This document shows positions 1 to 10,005 of a stretch of DNA of 64,000 bases, in pieces. The stretch's first letter is position 1. Each line of letters opens with the position of its first letter. The position numbers were made by a program, and so were the translations under genes. The stretch covers positions 18,532 through 82,531 of the forward strand of contig CANJWZ010000016.1 of assembly GCA_947478725.1 (NCBI GenBank), read 5' to 3'. The stretch is from Comamonadaceae bacterium. GTDB taxonomy: Bacteria; Pseudomonadota; Gammaproteobacteria; Burkholderiales; Burkholderiaceae_C. A model generated the notes under the pieces. It saw nothing but the letters and a program-made list of their open reading frames with translations. It ran no database searches and had not been told where the DNA came from.

Positions 1-357
1 CGCTTTGCCAGTGTGGAAGGCCAGCCCCTGCTGTACGAACACGTCGCCCGCCTGGCCCAAGGCCCGTGGAATCTCAACGGCCAGCTCGGCCTGGTGGTCG
101 GTGCGACTTATCCGGCTGAAATTGACCGGGTTCGCACCGTCGCGCCGACTTTGCCGCTGCTGATACCCGGCGTGGGCGCCCAAGGCGGCGACGCCGTGGC
201 CACGGTACGCGCCGGCTGGCGACCCAACGCACCCATCATCGTCAGCTCTTCGCGGGCGATTTTGTATGCGTCTGGCGACGATGATTTTGCTGAAGCTGCA
301 AGGACAGAGGCGGTCAAGACGCGGGATGTGTTGCAGGCGGCACGGGGGGCGCTGTAG
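1..357 (+). CDS. pyrF: Orotidine 5'-phosphate decarboxylase, C-terminal part (cut by window edge)
   Basis: The reading frame is open from the first base and ends with TAG at 355-357, so only the last 118 residues are present. OMP decarboxylase makes UMP from OMP, the last step of pyrimidine synthesis, in the cytosol. The visible part carries the C-terminal half of the barrel: LGLVVGATYP, then LLIPGVGAQGGD (the phosphate-binding glycine-rich loop) and IIVSSSRAILYAS. The GVGAQGGD and SSRAI blocks fit the longer OMP decarboxylase type seen in many Burkholderiales. No start or promoter can be judged here. Confidence 0.9.
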   Translation, partial: RFASVEGQPLLYEHVARLAQGPWNLNGQLGLVVGATYPAEIDRVRTVAPTLPLLIPGVGAQGGDAVATVRAGWRPNAPIIVSSSRAILYASGDDDFAEAARTEAVKTRDVLQAARGAL

Positions 358-528
358 TATCGAGAGCACTCGATTTGATCAGAGCCAACCAGTCCCTTGG
401 GAAGATGTCAACGACTGGCTTTTTGAGTTGACTTCGCAGGCTGATCGATGACATGAACGGCTCCAGAAAAGTTGTTATTCAGATGCACTGTTAATGAAAT
501 ACGATTGACCAGTGCCAGCGACCCACCT
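358..528. other. Intergenic stretch with a possible antitoxin remnant
   Basis: Between pyrF and the exporter gene. One plus-strand frame is open to a TGA at 449-451 and reads FDQSQPVPWEDVNDWLFEL near its end, which resembles the C-terminal end of small antitoxins that precede RelE-like toxins. No start codon or ribosome-binding site precedes it; the frame only continues backward as an out-of-frame reading of pyrF. It is at most a remnant. No terminator was seen. Confidence 0.2.
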
Positions 529-1440
529 TTAACGCCGCCTGACGATGCCACCCAGCATCACACAAGCCAGCGCCGCCACCACCAGTGCAATGCCGGCCCA
601 CTGCCACGGCGTGATGACTTCGCCCAGCACCAGCATGCCGGTGGCCAGCCCCACAACTGGCACGCCCAGGCTGAACGGTGCAACCTTGTTGGCGGGGTGG
701 CGTTTGAGCAGCCCCGTCCACAAGGTGTAACCCAGGATGCTGGCCATCCAGCCGAGGTAGGCAACGGCCAGCCAGCTGCTGGCGCGTGCATCCAGCCACT
801 GCCAGCGGACTTCAGGCGCATCAAACGCGACAGACAGCGCCACGAATGGCACGATGGCGACCGAGCTGCTCCACACCACAAAAGCCAAAGGCGAGTAGTC
901 GTCGGTCAGCTGCTGCACCCGTCGCGCGACGATGTTCGAGGCCGACCACATGGCCGCAGCGCACAGCGTGAGCAACAAGCCAAACAGGCTGGCTGAACTA
1001 CTGCCCACCTCAGCAGGCTGAAGGTAGTTCAGCAAAAAGCAGGTCAAGCCCAGGGCGGCCAGCAGCATGCCGGCTTGCAAGGCGCGGCTGGCGCGCTCCC
1101 CCAGCAGTACAAAACCAAACAGGGCGGTAAAAAACACCTGGGTTTGCAACAACACAGAAGCCAGCGCCGCCGTCATCCCGACCTTCAGGGCCAAGAACAA
1201 AAAACCAAACTGCCCCACGCCCTGGAAAAGGCCATACATCAGCAACCATTTGCGTGCTATCGGCGGCGGCTTGATGAACAGGATCAGCGGCAGCACCGCA
1301 AACACATAACGCACAGCACCCAACTGCAAAGGCGTGAAGTCTCGCAGTGCGAACTTCATCACCACGAAGTTGAGCCCCCACACCACCACAACGACCAACA
1401 CTGCCGCCAGGTCACGGCCCGTCAGTCGGCCAGCTGTCAC
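529..1440 (-). CDS. EamA/DMT-family transporter (probable metabolite exporter)
   Basis: A 303-residue integral membrane protein with about ten hydrophobic segments arranged as two EamA repeats (roughly residues 10-140 and 150-300). The first opens with [20 protein letters not shown] and the second carries [12 protein letters not shown] and ends [19 protein letters not shown], typical of the drug/metabolite transporter superfamily. Relatives export amino acids such as O-acetylserine and cysteine, but substrate cannot be read from sequence. The start is GTG at 1440, whose GTGA overlaps the TGA of uvrA, so the two genes are probably cotranscribed and translationally coupled. The family assignment is firm and the substrate open. 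Confidence 0.88.
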   Translation of the reverse strand: MTAGRLTGRDLAAVLVVVVVWGLNFVVMKFALRDFTPLQLGAVRYVFAVLPLILFIKPPPIARKWLLMYGLFQGVGQFGFLFLALKVGMTAALASVLLQTQVFFTALFGFVLLGERASRALQAGMLLAALGLTCFLLNYLQPAEVGSSSASLFGLLLTLCAAAMWSASNIVARRVQQLTDDYSPLAFVVWSSSVAIVPFVALSVAFDAPEVRWQWLDARASSWLAVAYLGWMASILGYTLWTGLLKRHPANKVAPFSLGVPVVGLATGMLVLGEVITPWQWAGIALVVAALACVMLGGIVRRR

Positions 1441-4400
1441 AGCAAGCGTGCCAAGTAGCGCCCGGTGTGGCTGGCCGTATTCGCTGCAATATCTTCCGGT
1501 GTGCCCACGCCCACGACCGTGCCACCACCGGCCCCACCTTCGGGCCCCATGTCAATCAGCCAATCGGCGGTTTTGATGACGTCCAGGTTGTGCTCGATCA
1601 CCACAATCGTGTTGCCTGCATCGCGCAGCTGGTGCAGCACTTTGAGCAGCAAGTCAATGTCGGCAAAGTGAAGGCCAGTGGTCGGCTCGTCCAAAATGTA
1701 CAACGTGCGGCCGGTGTCTTTTTTGCTCAGCTCTAAGGCCAGCTTGACGCGTTGCGCCTCGCCGCCCGACAGCGTGGTCGCGGCCTGGCCCAGCTTGATG
1801 TAGCTCAGGCCAACATCGAGCAACGTGTGCAATTTGCGGGCGATGGTGGGCACGGCTTTGAAAAACTCGGCAGCGGCTTCGACCGTCAGGTCCAGGATTT
1901 GCGCAATATTTTTGCCCTTGTACTGCACCTCCAGCGTTTCGCGGTTGTAACGCATGCCTTTGCACACGTCGCAGGGCACATACACGTCGGGCAAAAAGTG
2001 CATTTCTACCTTCACCACGCCGTCGCCCTGACAAGCCTCGCAGCGGCCACCGGCCACGTTAAAGCTGAACCGGCCCGCGCCGTAACCGCGTTCGCGGGCC
2101 GTGTTCATTTCAGCCAGCAGCTCGCGAATGGGGGTGAACAACCCGGTGTAGGTGGCCGGGTTGCTGCGCGGCGTGCGGCCTATCGGGGACTGGTCGACGT
2201 TGATAACTTTGTCAAAGTGCTCAATGCCTTCGATGCTTTCATGCGCGGCGGGCTCGTCGTGAGCGCGGTACAGGGTGCGGGCCACGGCCGCGTACAGCGT
2301 GTCGTTGACCAGCGTTGACTTGCCCGAACCCGACACGCCCGTGACACAGGTCAGCAAGCCGACCGGGAATTCAACGCTCACATTTTTCAGATTGTGGCCG
2401 GTCGCATTGATGACGCGCAGCGCCTGCATGTCGCCCAGCGTGGCCTGGTGCTGTGCCTCACGGGCGGCGCGCCTTTCATAGGCCGGGCTGGGTGCAAAGC
2501 GCGATGGTTTTTTAAGCGTGAAGGCGTTTTCTTTTTTAACCGTGGGCAACCAGGCCGTACGGTGCTCAGGCACCGCAATTTTGAGCGTTTGCGCCAGGTA
2601 CTTGCCGGTCAATGAATTCGGGTTGTCACGCACTTCTTCGTAGGTGCCTTGCGCCATCACGCGGCCACCGTGTATGCCTGCACCCGGGCCCATGTCAATC
2701 ACATGGTCAGCGGCACGAATCATGTCTTCGTCATGCTCGACCACCAGCACACTGTTGCCGATGTCGCGCAGGTGTTTGAGCGTGCCAATCAGCCGGTCGT
2801 TGTCGCGCTGGTGCAGGCCAATGCTGGGCTCGTCAAGCACATACATCACGCCGGTCAGGCCAGAGCCGATTTGTGAGGCCAGCCGGATGCGCTGGGACTC
2901 GCCTCCCGACAGGGTTTCAGCACTTCTGTCCAGGCTCAGGTAATTCAGGCCCACATCGTTTAAAAACTTCAGGCGCAGGCCAATTTCGCGCACCACCTTG
3001 CCTGCAATTTCACCTTTGGCTCCCGACATTTTGAGCTGGTCAAAATAAGCAAAGCTTTCACGCAGGGTGATGCTGCTGATATCAAAAATGGTGCGCTTGA
3101 CAACGCTTCCCTGTGCGTCCGGCGCGCCGACCAAATACACGTGCCGGGCTTCTTTGCGCAGTCGTGTGCCCTTGCAATCAGGGCAGGGCTGCTCGCTGCG
3201 GTAGCGCGCCAGCTCTTCGCGCACGGTGCTGGAATCCGTTTCGCGGTAGCGGCGGTCAAAGTTGGGGATCACGCCTTCGAACGGGTGCTTTTTGTTGACC
3301 TTTTTACCCTGCGAGGCGCCCGAGTCCATGATGTACGAAAACTTGATCTCCTCGCTGCCCGAGCCGACCAGAACCACCTGCTGCACCTGCATGGGCAGGT
3401 CTTCAAAAGCGGTTTCGATGTCAAACGAATAGTGTCTGGCCAGGCTTTCGAGCATTGAAAAATAGTAGCCGTTGCGCCTGTCCCAGCCCTTGACGGCGCC
3501 GCTGGCCAAGCTCAATGACGGGAAGGCAACAATGCGCGCCGGGTCAAAAAATTCTTTGTGACCCAAGCCGTCGCAGCTAGGGCAAGCGCCGACCGGAGAA
3601 TTGAACGAAAACAGGCGCGGCTCCATGTCCGCCAGCGAATAGCTGCACACCGGGCAAGAAAACTTGGCACTGAACAGATGCTCTTTGCCGGTGTCCATCT
3701 CCAGCCCAATGGCTTTGCTGTCGGCCAGGCGCAGAGCAGCTTCAAAGCTCTCGGCCAACCTTTGGGTTTGATCGCTGCGTGACTTGAGGCGGTCGATCAC
3801 CACATCAATGTTGTGTTTCTCGGTTTTTTTGAGTTTGGGCAGCTCGTCAAATTCATAGGCATGGCCATCCACCCGAAAACGCACGTAGCCCTGGGCCTGC
3901 ATGTCAGCAAACAGCTCGGCAAATTCGCCTTTTTTCTCGCGCGCAACCGGCGCCAGAATCATCAGCTTGGTGTCTTCCGGCAAGGCCAACACCGAGTCCA
4001 CCATTTCGCTCACGCTTTGCGCTTGCAGCGGCAAATCATGCTCCGGGCAAAACGGCGTGCCTGCACGTGCGAACAGCAGGCGCAAATAGTCATGAATCTC
4101 GGTGACCGTCCCGACAGTGGAGCGCGGATTGTGTGAGGTGGCTTTTTGTTCAATCGAAATCGCTGGCGACAGCCCTTCGATCATGTCCACATCGGGCTTG
4201 TCCATCAGCTGCAAAAACTGCCGGGCGTAAGTGCTCAAGCTTTCAACATAACGGCGCTGGCCTTCGGCGTACAGCGTGTCGAAAGCCAGGGACGACTTGC
4301 CTGAACCGCTCAAACCCGTGATCACCACCAATTGGTTGCGCGGAATATCCAGGTCGATATTTTTCAAATTGTGCGTGCGCGCACCCCGAATGCTGATGCG

Positions 4401-4451
4401 CTGAGCCGCTAAAACACTGGCCAGGTAGTGGCTGTCGGTAGGAGAGTTCAA
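1437..4451 (-). CDS. uvrA: Excinuclease ABC subunit A
   Basis: A 1004-residue damage-recognition ATPase of nucleotide excision repair, which loads UvrB on lesions. It has two ABC ATPase halves: Walker [16 protein letters not shown] near residue 45 and [16 protein letters not shown] in the second half, signature motifs [12 protein letters not shown] and [12 protein letters not shown], and zinc-finger cysteine pairs CPVC/CPSC and CEAC/CDVC. Length is somewhat above the usual 940-970 residues. The chosen start is TTG at 4451 because no ATG or GTG precedes the conserved [14 protein letters not shown] block; its ribosome-binding site is weak. Its 3' end overlaps the exporter gene by 4 bp. It is divergent from ssb, an arrangement also found in enterics, where both belong to the SOS regulon. 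Confidence 0.96.
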   Translation of the reverse strand: MNSPTDSHYLASVLAAQRISIRGARTHNLKNIDLDIPRNQLVVITGLSGSGKSSLAFDTLYAEGQRRYVESLSTYARQFLQLMDKPDVDMIEGLSPAISIEQKATSHNPRSTVGTVTEIHDYLRLLFARAGTPFCPEHDLPLQAQSVSEMVDSVLALPEDTKLMILAPVAREKKGEFAELFADMQAQGYVRFRVDGHAYEFDELPKLKKTEKHNIDVVIDRLKSRSDQTQRLAESFEAALRLADSKAIGLEMDTGKEHLFSAKFSCPVCSYSLADMEPRLFSFNSPVGACPSCDGLGHKEFFDPARIVAFPSLSLASGAVKGWDRRNGYYFSMLESLARHYSFDIETAFEDLPMQVQQVVLVGSGSEEIKFSYIMDSGASQGKKVNKKHPFEGVIPNFDRRYRETDSSTVREELARYRSEQPCPDCKGTRLRKEARHVYLVGAPDAQGSVVKRTIFDISSITLRESFAYFDQLKMSGAKGEIAGKVVREIGLRLKFLNDVGLNYLSLDRSAETLSGGESQRIRLASQIGSGLTGVMYVLDEPSIGLHQRDNDRLIGTLKHLRDIGNSVLVVEHDEDMIRAADHVIDMGPGAGIHGGRVMAQGTYEEVRDNPNSLTGKYLAQTLKIAVPEHRTAWLPTVKKENAFTLKKPSRFAPSPAYERRAAREAQHQATLGDMQALRVINATGHNLKNVSVEFPVGLLTCVTGVSGSGKSTLVNDTLYAAVARTLYRAHDEPAAHESIEGIEHFDKVINVDQSPIGRTPRSNPATYTGLFTPIRELLAEMNTARERGYGAGRFSFNVAGGRCEACQGDGVVKVEMHFLPDVYVPCDVCKGMRYNRETLEVQYKGKNIAQILDLTVEAAAEFFKAVPTIARKLHTLLDVGLSYIKLGQAATTLSGGEAQRVKLALELSKKDTGRTLYILDEPTTGLHFADIDLLLKVLHQLRDAGNTIVVIEHNLDVIKTADWLIDMGPEGGAGGGTVVGVGTPEDIAANTASHTGRYLARLL

Positions 4452-4779
4452 GGCTGGTGACCGCGTTTAAGACAACCGACCATCATAGCGAAAACACGTG
4501 GGTCGCAGTGGTCAAAGGGCGGCAGCTTTCATAGCCTTGTCGCCCTGTCTGGCGATTTGCACCATGGCTGGTCGAGCCGCCTGACCAGACTGGCAGACGA
4601 CAGGGTGGGCGCGGCATTTGCTGGAAAGTCGGCGATATCCACTGGTTTTGCGCGTGTCGGTTCAGGCACTTTGCCTGCCAGCGTAAGCGCAGCCCCAGTA
4701 TTGGCTTGAGGGTGAATTGAAGATGGATCGCCAGTGCGGGTTAAACTGTTAAAAACCAGTTTTTATCAAGGTACCTGCC
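4452..4779. other. Divergent intergenic region uvrA/ssb
   Basis: These 328 bp separate divergent uvrA and ssb and must hold both promoters. I see no convincing coding frame and no RNA gene. The only clear signal is the inverted repeat just before ssb, listed separately. No canonical LexA box (CTG-N10-CAG) was found. Confidence 0.5.
4743..4762. promoter_or_regulatory. Inverted repeat upstream of ssb (operator candidate)
   Basis: Arms AAACTG (4743-4748) and CAGTTT (4757-4762) are perfect inverted copies around the 8-bp centre TTAAAAAC, ending 17 bp before the ssb ATG. It resembles a LexA-type CTG...CAG dyad, but the half-sites are 8 bp apart rather than 10. It may be a variant operator or a transcript hairpin. 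Confidence 0.35.
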
Positions 4780-5268
4780 ATGGCATCCATCAACAAAGTC
4801 ATCATCGTCGGCAACCTGGGCAAAGACCCAGAGATGCGCAGCTTCCCCAATGGCGACCAGATCGCCAACGTCTCGATAGCCACCACCGATCGCTGGAAAG
4901 ACAAAGCCACCGGCGAGATGAAAGAAGCCACCGAGTGGCACCGCATCAACTTCAATGGCCGTTTGGCTGAAATTGTGGGCCAGTACCTGAAAAAAGGCTC
5001 TCAGGTCTATGTTGAGGGCAGCCTGCGCACCCGCAAATGGACGGACAAAGACGGGGTTGAAAAATTCACCACCGAGATCCGTGCTGACCAGATGCAGATG
5101 CTGGGCAGCCGCCAGGGCATGGGCGGCGGCGCATCTGATGGTGATGACGGTGGCGGCTATAGCGCGCCACGCACAGCGCCGGCAGCCCGACCTGCCCAGC
5201 CAGCAAAACCAGCCCCTGCCAAAGCGGCCAGCGGTTTTGACGACATGGACGACGATATTCCGTTTTAA
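4780..5268 (+). CDS. ssb: Single-stranded DNA-binding protein
   Basis: A 162-residue SSB that coats single-stranded DNA in replication, recombination and repair. The OB fold covers about residues 1-110, opening [19 protein letters not shown] and containing the ssDNA-binding tract with [13 protein letters not shown] and [12 protein letters not shown] glycine/proline/alanine-rich disordered linker follows, and the tail DDMDDDIPF is the acidic tip that recruits partner proteins. ATG at 4780 gives the canonical N-terminus. It is divergent from uvrA, and no clear intrinsic terminator follows. Confidence 0.97.
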   Translation: MASINKVIIVGNLGKDPEMRSFPNGDQIANVSIATTDRWKDKATGEMKEATEWHRINFNGRLAEIVGQYLKKGSQVYVEGSLRTRKWTDKDGVEKFTTEIRADQMQMLGSRQGMGGGASDGDDGGGYSAPRTAPAARPAQPAKPAPAKAASGFDDMDDDIPF

Positions 5269-5449
5269 AGTCGCAGGCGCCGATGCGAACCCAAAGCCCG
5301 CTGTGCGTGGTTTTTTTTGCGGATGGACGCTGGCTTTGAAACACTAAATACTTTCGTTTACAAACAATCGCCGCTTTAAGAAAAATCCAAATTTAGCATT
5401 CGCACGATTCAAGTGCACAGATTTGCTTACCTCCAAAACGACGCCTCGC

Positions 5450-6865
5450 ATGACCCGACATCACCCCTTGATCAAAGCCTGCCTGCTGACCCTTACCACG
5501 GCGGTCACACTGGTTTGCACACCGGTGCGTGCTGACAGTATTGAACCCCTCGCCGCCATTTTGAACACTCCCGGCAGCGCTGGTCTGGGCATAGCGGTGA
5601 GGTCTATCGCATCACCCTACTTGGGAGGCGGCACCCGTTCCGACCTGCTGCCGCTGTATTTGTATGAGGGCGAACGGCTTTTTTTACATGCCAACCGCGC
5701 AGGTATCAAGCTCTTCAACGAGGGCAGCGGCCAGGACGGTCAGCGGATTGACCTGTTTGTCGAGCAGCGCTTAGAGGGCTTTGCATTAGACCGGATGCCT
5801 CCCAGACTGACCGGGATGGCTAAAAAAGATCCCGGCATTGATGTGGGGCTGGCTTACCGCCTGCGCCAGAGCTGGGGCACACTGCGCGCCGAGCTGATGC
5901 GCGACGTGGGCAGTGTATCGCGCGGCAACGAAGCCCGACTGGGCTACGGCTACGAATGGCGCTCGGGACCATGGTCTCTGCGGCCCGATGTCTCCGTGTC
6001 CTGGCGCGACGCGAAACTGAACGACTATTACTACGGCGTGCGGGTCAACGAGGCCATCTCAGGCCGCGCCGCCTATGCGCCGGGCTCGGGCATCCAGTCA
6101 GAACTGGGCCTGTATGGCTCCTACGATGTGTCTGAGCGCTGGCGCTTGCTGGCGGGCGTGTCTGCAACGGTGCTGGGCACATCTGTCAAGAACAGTCCGA
6201 TTGTCGAAAAGCGCACCCTGCCAGCCATGTATATCGGCGCGGCCTACGACTTTGGCAGCCCTCAACGACAGCGTCGCGAGGGGGCCGAAGATACATCGCC
6301 CACTTATGTCAAGCTGATGTACGGCAAGGCAACCGAGGACGGCTGCCACCTGGCCAGGATTATCACTGCGCGCTGCCTGTCGACGGCCAAGATCAACGCC
6401 ACCAACATCGCAGGCGTGCAGCTAGGCAAGCCGTTTGTTCAGAGCCTGAACGGCTGGCCGCTGGACCTTGCGGGCTACGTGGGCCTGGCGTACCACGACG
6501 AGCGCGGCCTGCAAGCCAACGGCGCGCAGCTGGATGTGTTCATGAAAGCGATTTACTATGGCTTTCCGTGGAGCGAACGCGTCAAAACCAGGCTGGGCCT
6601 GGGCGTGGGCCTGTCAGCGGCGCAGCGCGTACCCTACACCGAAGTCATCAGCCAAACCGGTAAAACCACGTCTCGCCTGCTGAACTACCTGGACCCAACA
6701 ATTGACGTCAGCGTGGGCGACCTGTTTGGCGTGCGCTCACTGAAAGACGCCTTTGTTGGTTTTGGCGTCTCGCACCGCTCTGGCGTTTTTGGCGCGTCGC
6801 GCCTGCTGGGCAATGTCAGTGGCGGCTCCAACTACATTTACACCTATGTCGAGACAGCGTTTTGA
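5450..6865 (+). CDS. MipA/OmpV-family outer membrane protein
   Basis: A 471-residue predicted outer-membrane beta-barrel. The frame stays open upstream to a TTG at 5423, but ATG at 5450 gives a clean signal peptide (basic start MTRHHPLIK, hydrophobic core, cleavage near VRA-DS), so I chose it. The body has alternating hydrophobic strands rich in Tyr, Gly and Arg, and ends in an aromatic residue (YTYVETAF), as barrel proteins do. Family members include MipA, which scaffolds murein hydrolase and synthase, and OmpV. At 471 residues it is much longer than the usual 250-280. Its exact role is unknown. It is convergent with mnmA, with repeat copy A between them. Confidence 0.75.
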   Translation: MTRHHPLIKACLLTLTTAVTLVCTPVRADSIEPLAAILNTPGSAGLGIAVRSIASPYLGGGTRSDLLPLYLYEGERLFLHANRAGIKLFNEGSGQDGQRIDLFVEQRLEGFALDRMPPRLTGMAKKDPGIDVGLAYRLRQSWGTLRAELMRDVGSVSRGNEARLGYGYEWRSGPWSLRPDVSVSWRDAKLNDYYYGVRVNEAISGRAAYAPGSGIQSELGLYGSYDVSERWRLLAGVSATVLGTSVKNSPIVEKRTLPAMYIGAAYDFGSPQRQRREGAEDTSPTYVKLMYGKATEDGCHLARIITARCLSTAKINATNIAGVQLGKPFVQSLNGWPLDLAGYVGLAYHDERGLQANGAQLDVFMKAIYYGFPWSERVKTRLGLGVGLSAAQRVPYTEVISQTGKTTSRLLNYLDPTIDVSVGDLFGVRSLKDAFVGFGVSHRSGVFGASRLLGNVSGGSNYIYTYVETAF

Positions 6866-6866
6866 G

Positions 6867-6920
6867 CGCTATAAAGTTAGTAGCTTCTCGTCTCTATTTT
6901 TATTGGCCTGGAGGCTGATT
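6867..6920 (+). repeat. Dispersed intergenic repeat, copy A
   Basis: A 54-bp element of the pattern GCTAT-(A/T-rich)-TAGC, about 20 variable bases, then TTGGCCTGGAGGCT. It sits between the convergent ends of the MipA-like gene and mnmA. Three further copies (B, C, D) are listed. The first part can form a small GCTA/TAGC stem and the second a GGCCT/AGGCT-like stem. Confidence 0.7.
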
Positions 6921-6953
6921 CAACACCAAATCAGCGCAAACTGGCGCGAAAAG

Positions 6954-8123
6954 CTAGTTGGCTTTGTTTTGCACGTTGCTGCTGGCAATCACCCCGCCAC
7001 CCAGGCACACGTCGCCGTCGTACAGCACCGCCGACTGACCGGGGGTGACAGCCCACTGGGCCTGGCTAAAAACCAGCTGGCAACCGGTGCTGCTGCTGGC
7101 CACCAGGTCGCAGGGCGCATCCGCCTGGCGGTAACGGGTTTTAGCGGCCATCGAGCACGGCGCTGGCGGGCTGCCTGATACCCAGCTGCAATCCTGCGCG
7201 CTGAGTTCAGTGGACTGCAGCCAGCGGTGGTCGTGGCCTTGCACGGCCCACAGCGTGTTGCTGTCCATGTCCTTGCGGGCCACAAACCACGGCTCGTGTG
7301 CGCCAACACCGCGCTGGCCCAGGGCCTGCACGGCTTTGAGGTCTGCGCCTTTGGCTTTGACGCCGCCAATGCCTAAACCCGAACGCTGACCCAGCGTGTA
7401 AAAGCTCAAGCCCACATGCTCGCCCAGCACGCGGCCTTTGTCGCTCTTGATGGGGCCGGGCGCTTTGGCGATGTAGCGGTTTAAAAAATCCCTGAACGGG
7501 CGCTCGCCAATAAAGCAGATGCCGGTGGAGTCTTTCTTTTTGGCATTCGGCAGCCCAATCTCGTCGGCAATGCGCCGAACTTCGGTTTTTTGGAGCTCGC
7601 CCACCGGGAACAGCGTTTTGGACAACTGCGCCTGGTTCAGGCGGTGCAGAAAATAACTCTGGTCTTTGGCCGGGTCCAGGCCTTTGAGCAGTTCGAACCG
7701 CTGGCTACTGCCGTTTTGCCGGACGCGTGCATAGTGCCCGGTCGCCATTTTCTCGGCACCCAGGCGCATCGCGTGGTCTAAAAAGGCCTTGAACTTGATT
7801 TCGGCGTTGCACAAAATATCCGGATTCGGCGTGCGGCCCGCCTGGTACTCGCGCAAAAATTCGGCAAACACCCGGTCTTTGTAGTCGGCAGCAAAGTTGA
7901 CATGCTCCATCTCGATGCCAATCACATCGGCCACGGCAGCGGCGTCCACAAAGTCGATGTTGGACGAGCAAAACGCGTCGTCATCGTCGCCCTCCCAGTT
8001 CTTCATGAAGATGCCGATGACTTCATGGCCCTGTTGCTTGAGCAGGTAGGCTGTGACTGCAGAATCAACACCGCCGCTCAGACCCACGACGATCCGCTGT
8101 TTCGCAGCCAACCTATTGACCAC
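6954..8123 (-). CDS. mnmA: tRNA-specific 2-thiouridylase
   Basis: A 389-residue enzyme that thiolates U34 of tRNA-Lys, tRNA-Glu and tRNA-Gln, using ATP and a persulfide sulfur relay. It has the N-type ATP pyrophosphatase PP-loop [10 protein letters not shown] (about residues 14-23), the acidic loop with [10 protein letters not shown], a catalytic cysteine in [10 protein letters not shown], and the second catalytic cysteine in [15 protein letters not shown]. Length is normal. The start is GTG at 8123; no ATG lies between it and the PP-loop. It follows hprK by 2 bp, so the two may be cotranscribed. Confidence 0.95.
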   Translation of the reverse strand: MVNRLAAKQRIVVGLSGGVDSAVTAYLLKQQGHEVIGIFMKNWEGDDDDAFCSSNIDFVDAAAVADVIGIEMEHVNFAADYKDRVFAEFLREYQAGRTPNPDILCNAEIKFKAFLDHAMRLGAEKMATGHYARVRQNGSSQRFELLKGLDPAKDQSYFLHRLNQAQLSKTLFPVGELQKTEVRRIADEIGLPNAKKKDSTGICFIGERPFRDFLNRYIAKAPGPIKSDKGRVLGEHVGLSFYTLGQRSGLGIGGVKAKGADLKAVQALGQRGVGAHEPWFVARKDMDSNTLWAVQGHDHRWLQSTELSAQDCSWVSGSPPAPCSMAAKTRYRQADAPCDLVASSSTGCQLVFSQAQWAVTPGQSAVLYDGDVCLGGGVIASSNVQNKAN

Positions 8124-8125
8124 GC

Positions 8126-9076
8126 TTACTCACCACGCTCCATGGCCTGACGGTGTCGCTCCACAAACTCCTGATACGTATTGATGCCGCGCAGCTGCAA
8201 GATCGCGTTACGCACAGCGGCTTCCACCAAAACGGCGATGTTGCGGCCGGCTTCGACCTGAATGATGACCTTGCGAACGGGTATGCCCAGCACGTCCTGG
8301 TTCAAAGGCTCGTACGGGATGCGCTCGTACTCGCGCTCCAGGGTCTCGCGGCGCACCAGGTGCACGATCATTTTCAGCCGCATCTTGCGGCGCACGGCGG
8401 TCTCGCCAAAAATCGCCTTGATGTCGAGCAGGCCAATGCCGCGCACTTCCAGCAGGTTTTGCAGCAGTTCGGGGCAGCGCCCTTCGATGGTGGTCTGGTT
8501 AATGCGGTACAAGTCGACCGCGTCGTCGGCCACCATGCCGTGCCCGCGCGAGATCAGCTCCAGCCCCAGTTCGCTTTTGCCCAGGCCGGACTCGCCGGTG
8601 ATCATCACGCCCAGGCCCAAAATGTCCATGAACACGCCGTGCATCGAGGTGCGGTCGGCAAAGTGCTTGGACAAATAGGCGCGCAGAACGTCGATGACAA
8701 AAGCAGCAGACTCGGGGGTCGCGAACATGGGCAAGCCAGCCCGCTCACACATGGACAGCAAGGCATCAGGTGCGGTTTGTCCGTCGGCCATGATCAGCAC
8801 CGGCGGCTCCAGCTTGATGATGCGGGAGATGCGGCGCACGCAGGCGTCGTCACCCGCGTTCAGCAGATAGGCCACTTCGCGCTCACCCAGAATTTGTACC
8901 CGATAAGGGTGAATGTAATTGAGGTAACCCACCAGGTCGGCACCGGAACGCGCGGCCCGAACCGCCACCTCGTCAAAACGCCGCTCGGAAGCGCCCAGGC
9001 CAGCGACCCATTCCCACTTCAGGTTGGCGCGGTGGTCTTCAAATAAAACGTCCGCACTGATGGCTGTAGGTTTCAT
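8126..9076 (-). CDS. hprK: HPr kinase/phosphorylase
   Basis: A 316-residue bifunctional enzyme that phosphorylates and dephosphorylates a serine of HPr-type proteins. It has the N-terminal regulatory domain, then Walker [16 protein letters not shown] near residue 157, [11 protein letters not shown], and the family signature in [15 protein letters not shown]. In proteobacteria it usually sits, as here, with ptsN and hpf and regulates an incomplete phosphotransferase system rather than sugar uptake. The start ATG at 9076 overlaps the TGA of ptsN (ATGA), so the two are translationally coupled. Confidence 0.95.
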   Translation of the reverse strand: MKPTAISADVLFEDHRANLKWEWVAGLGASERRFDEVAVRAARSGADLVGYLNYIHPYRVQILGEREVAYLLNAGDDACVRRISRIIKLEPPVLIMADGQTAPDALLSMCERAGLPMFATPESAAFVIDVLRAYLSKHFADRTSMHGVFMDILGLGVMITGESGLGKSELGLELISRGHGMVADDAVDLYRINQTTIEGRCPELLQNLLEVRGIGLLDIKAIFGETAVRRKMRLKMIVHLVRRETLEREYERIPYEPLNQDVLGIPVRKVIIQVEAGRNIAVLVEAAVRNAILQLRGINTYQEFVERHRQAMERGE

Positions 9077-9534
9077 GCCGCAGATTTCCAGGAGGCAATC
9101 AGCTGATGCAGCGCGGGGGCATCGGTGGCGGTTTTGATCTGCTCGCGCAGCGCGCTATCGCTGAGCAGTTCGGCGATTTCAGACAAAATTTCAAGGTGTT
9201 TCTGGGTGGCCGCTTCAGGCACCAGCAAAAAGATCAGCAGGGCGACCGCCTGCTCGTCAGGCGCATCAAAACCGATCGGTGTGTTCAACTGAAAAACAGC
9301 GGCCATCGGCGCTTTGAGCCCCTTGATGCGACCATGCGGAATGGCAACGCCATGACCCAATCCCGTCGAGCCCAAACGTTCGCGTGCGAACAGACTGTCA
9401 GTGATCAGCGCGCGGTTCATCCCGTGCAGGTTTTCAAACAGCAGGCCGGCTTCTTCAAAAGCACGCTTTTTGCTGGTCGCTTCAACGCTGACCAGAACCT
9501 GAGTGGAGGGCAAAATTTGCGAAAGACGGTTCAT
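9073..9534 (-). CDS. ptsN: Nitrogen-regulatory EIIA protein (PtsN)
   Basis: A 153-residue EIIA-Ntr domain protein. The phospho-accepting histidine lies in [15 protein letters not shown] (about residue 72). It receives phosphate from a PTS-Ntr chain and regulates potassium, nitrogen and carbon functions through protein contacts. The frame could start at TTG 9546, but ATG 9534 gives the usual MNRLSQILP start, so I prefer it. It lies between hpf, from which a strong terminator separates it, and hprK, which it overlaps by 4 bp. Confidence 0.93.
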   Translation of the reverse strand: MNRLSQILPSTQVLVSVEATSKKRAFEEAGLLFENLHGMNRALITDSLFARERLGSTGLGHGVAIPHGRIKGLKAPMAAVFQLNTPIGFDAPDEQAVALLIFLLVPEAATQKHLEILSEIAELLSDSALREQIKTATDAPALHQLIASWKSAA

Positions 9535-9594
9535 AGGGGTCGACAAGTCGGCAAATTATGCACTTTAAGCAGGGTTTGCACGACACACGCCCAT

Positions 9595-9619
9595 AAAAAA
9601 GCCGCCTGGTGTGGGCGGC
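9595..9619 (-). terminator. Rho-independent terminator after hpf
   Basis: On the minus strand GCCGCC, a 7-base loop, GGCGGC, then six T residues. It stands between hpf and ptsN, so most hpf transcripts should end here and ptsN-hprK needs read-through or its own promoter. Confidence 0.85.
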
Positions 9620-9660
9620 TAGCGTCAAAGCGACCGATTGTCAGGCCATGATTGGCGCTA

Positions 9661-10005
9661 TTACTGCGCGAACATCTGCTCCTGTCGCTTGGCCGCGACG
9701 TGGTGATGATCCTTGATTTTGGTTTTGTGCCGTGCCACCTGGCGGTCCAGCTTGTCGGTCAATTCATCGACGGCGGCATACAAATCGGCGTGTGAGCTTT
9801 CTGCAAAAATGTCACGCCCTTTGACGTGCACGTTGCATTCGGCTCGCTGGCGGCTGTCTTTTTCTTTCATGTTGTCTACCGTCAGAAGCACTTTGACGTC
9901 GACCACCTGGTCAAAGTGACGGGTAATTCGGTCCAGTTTACTGGTCACGTAGCCGCGCAGTGCGGGGGTGACTTCAAGATGGTGGCCACTGATCGTCAGG
10001 TTCAT
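9661..10005 (-). CDS. hpf: Ribosome hibernation promoting factor
   Basis: A 114-residue short/medium HPF of the YfiA/RaiA family that binds the 30S decoding site and helps form inactive 100S ribosomes in stationary phase. It opens [20 protein letters not shown], has the conserved [20 protein letters not shown], and a basic tail KTKIKDHHH. It lacks the dimerisation domain of long HPF. Start ATG 10005 has an AAGGAG ribosome-binding site about 9 bases upstream. In related genomes rpoN is usually its upstream neighbour; here the upstream region is 692 bp without a clear gene. Confidence 0.93.
   Translation of the reverse strand: MNLTISGHHLEVTPALRGYVTSKLDRITRHFDQVVDVKVLLTVDNMKEKDSRQRAECNVHVKGRDIFAESSHADLYAAVDELTDKLDRQVARHKTKIKDHHHVAAKRQEQMFAQ

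Noticed and set aside
1752..2318. Long antisense ORF inside uvrA (188 codons)
   Set aside because: Low-complexity antisense shadow of a conserved gene, with no ribosome-binding site or family motifs.
5280..5345. Terminator after ssb
   Set aside because: AAAGCC and GGCTTT arms are about 35 bases apart with the T run inside the loop rather than after the stem.
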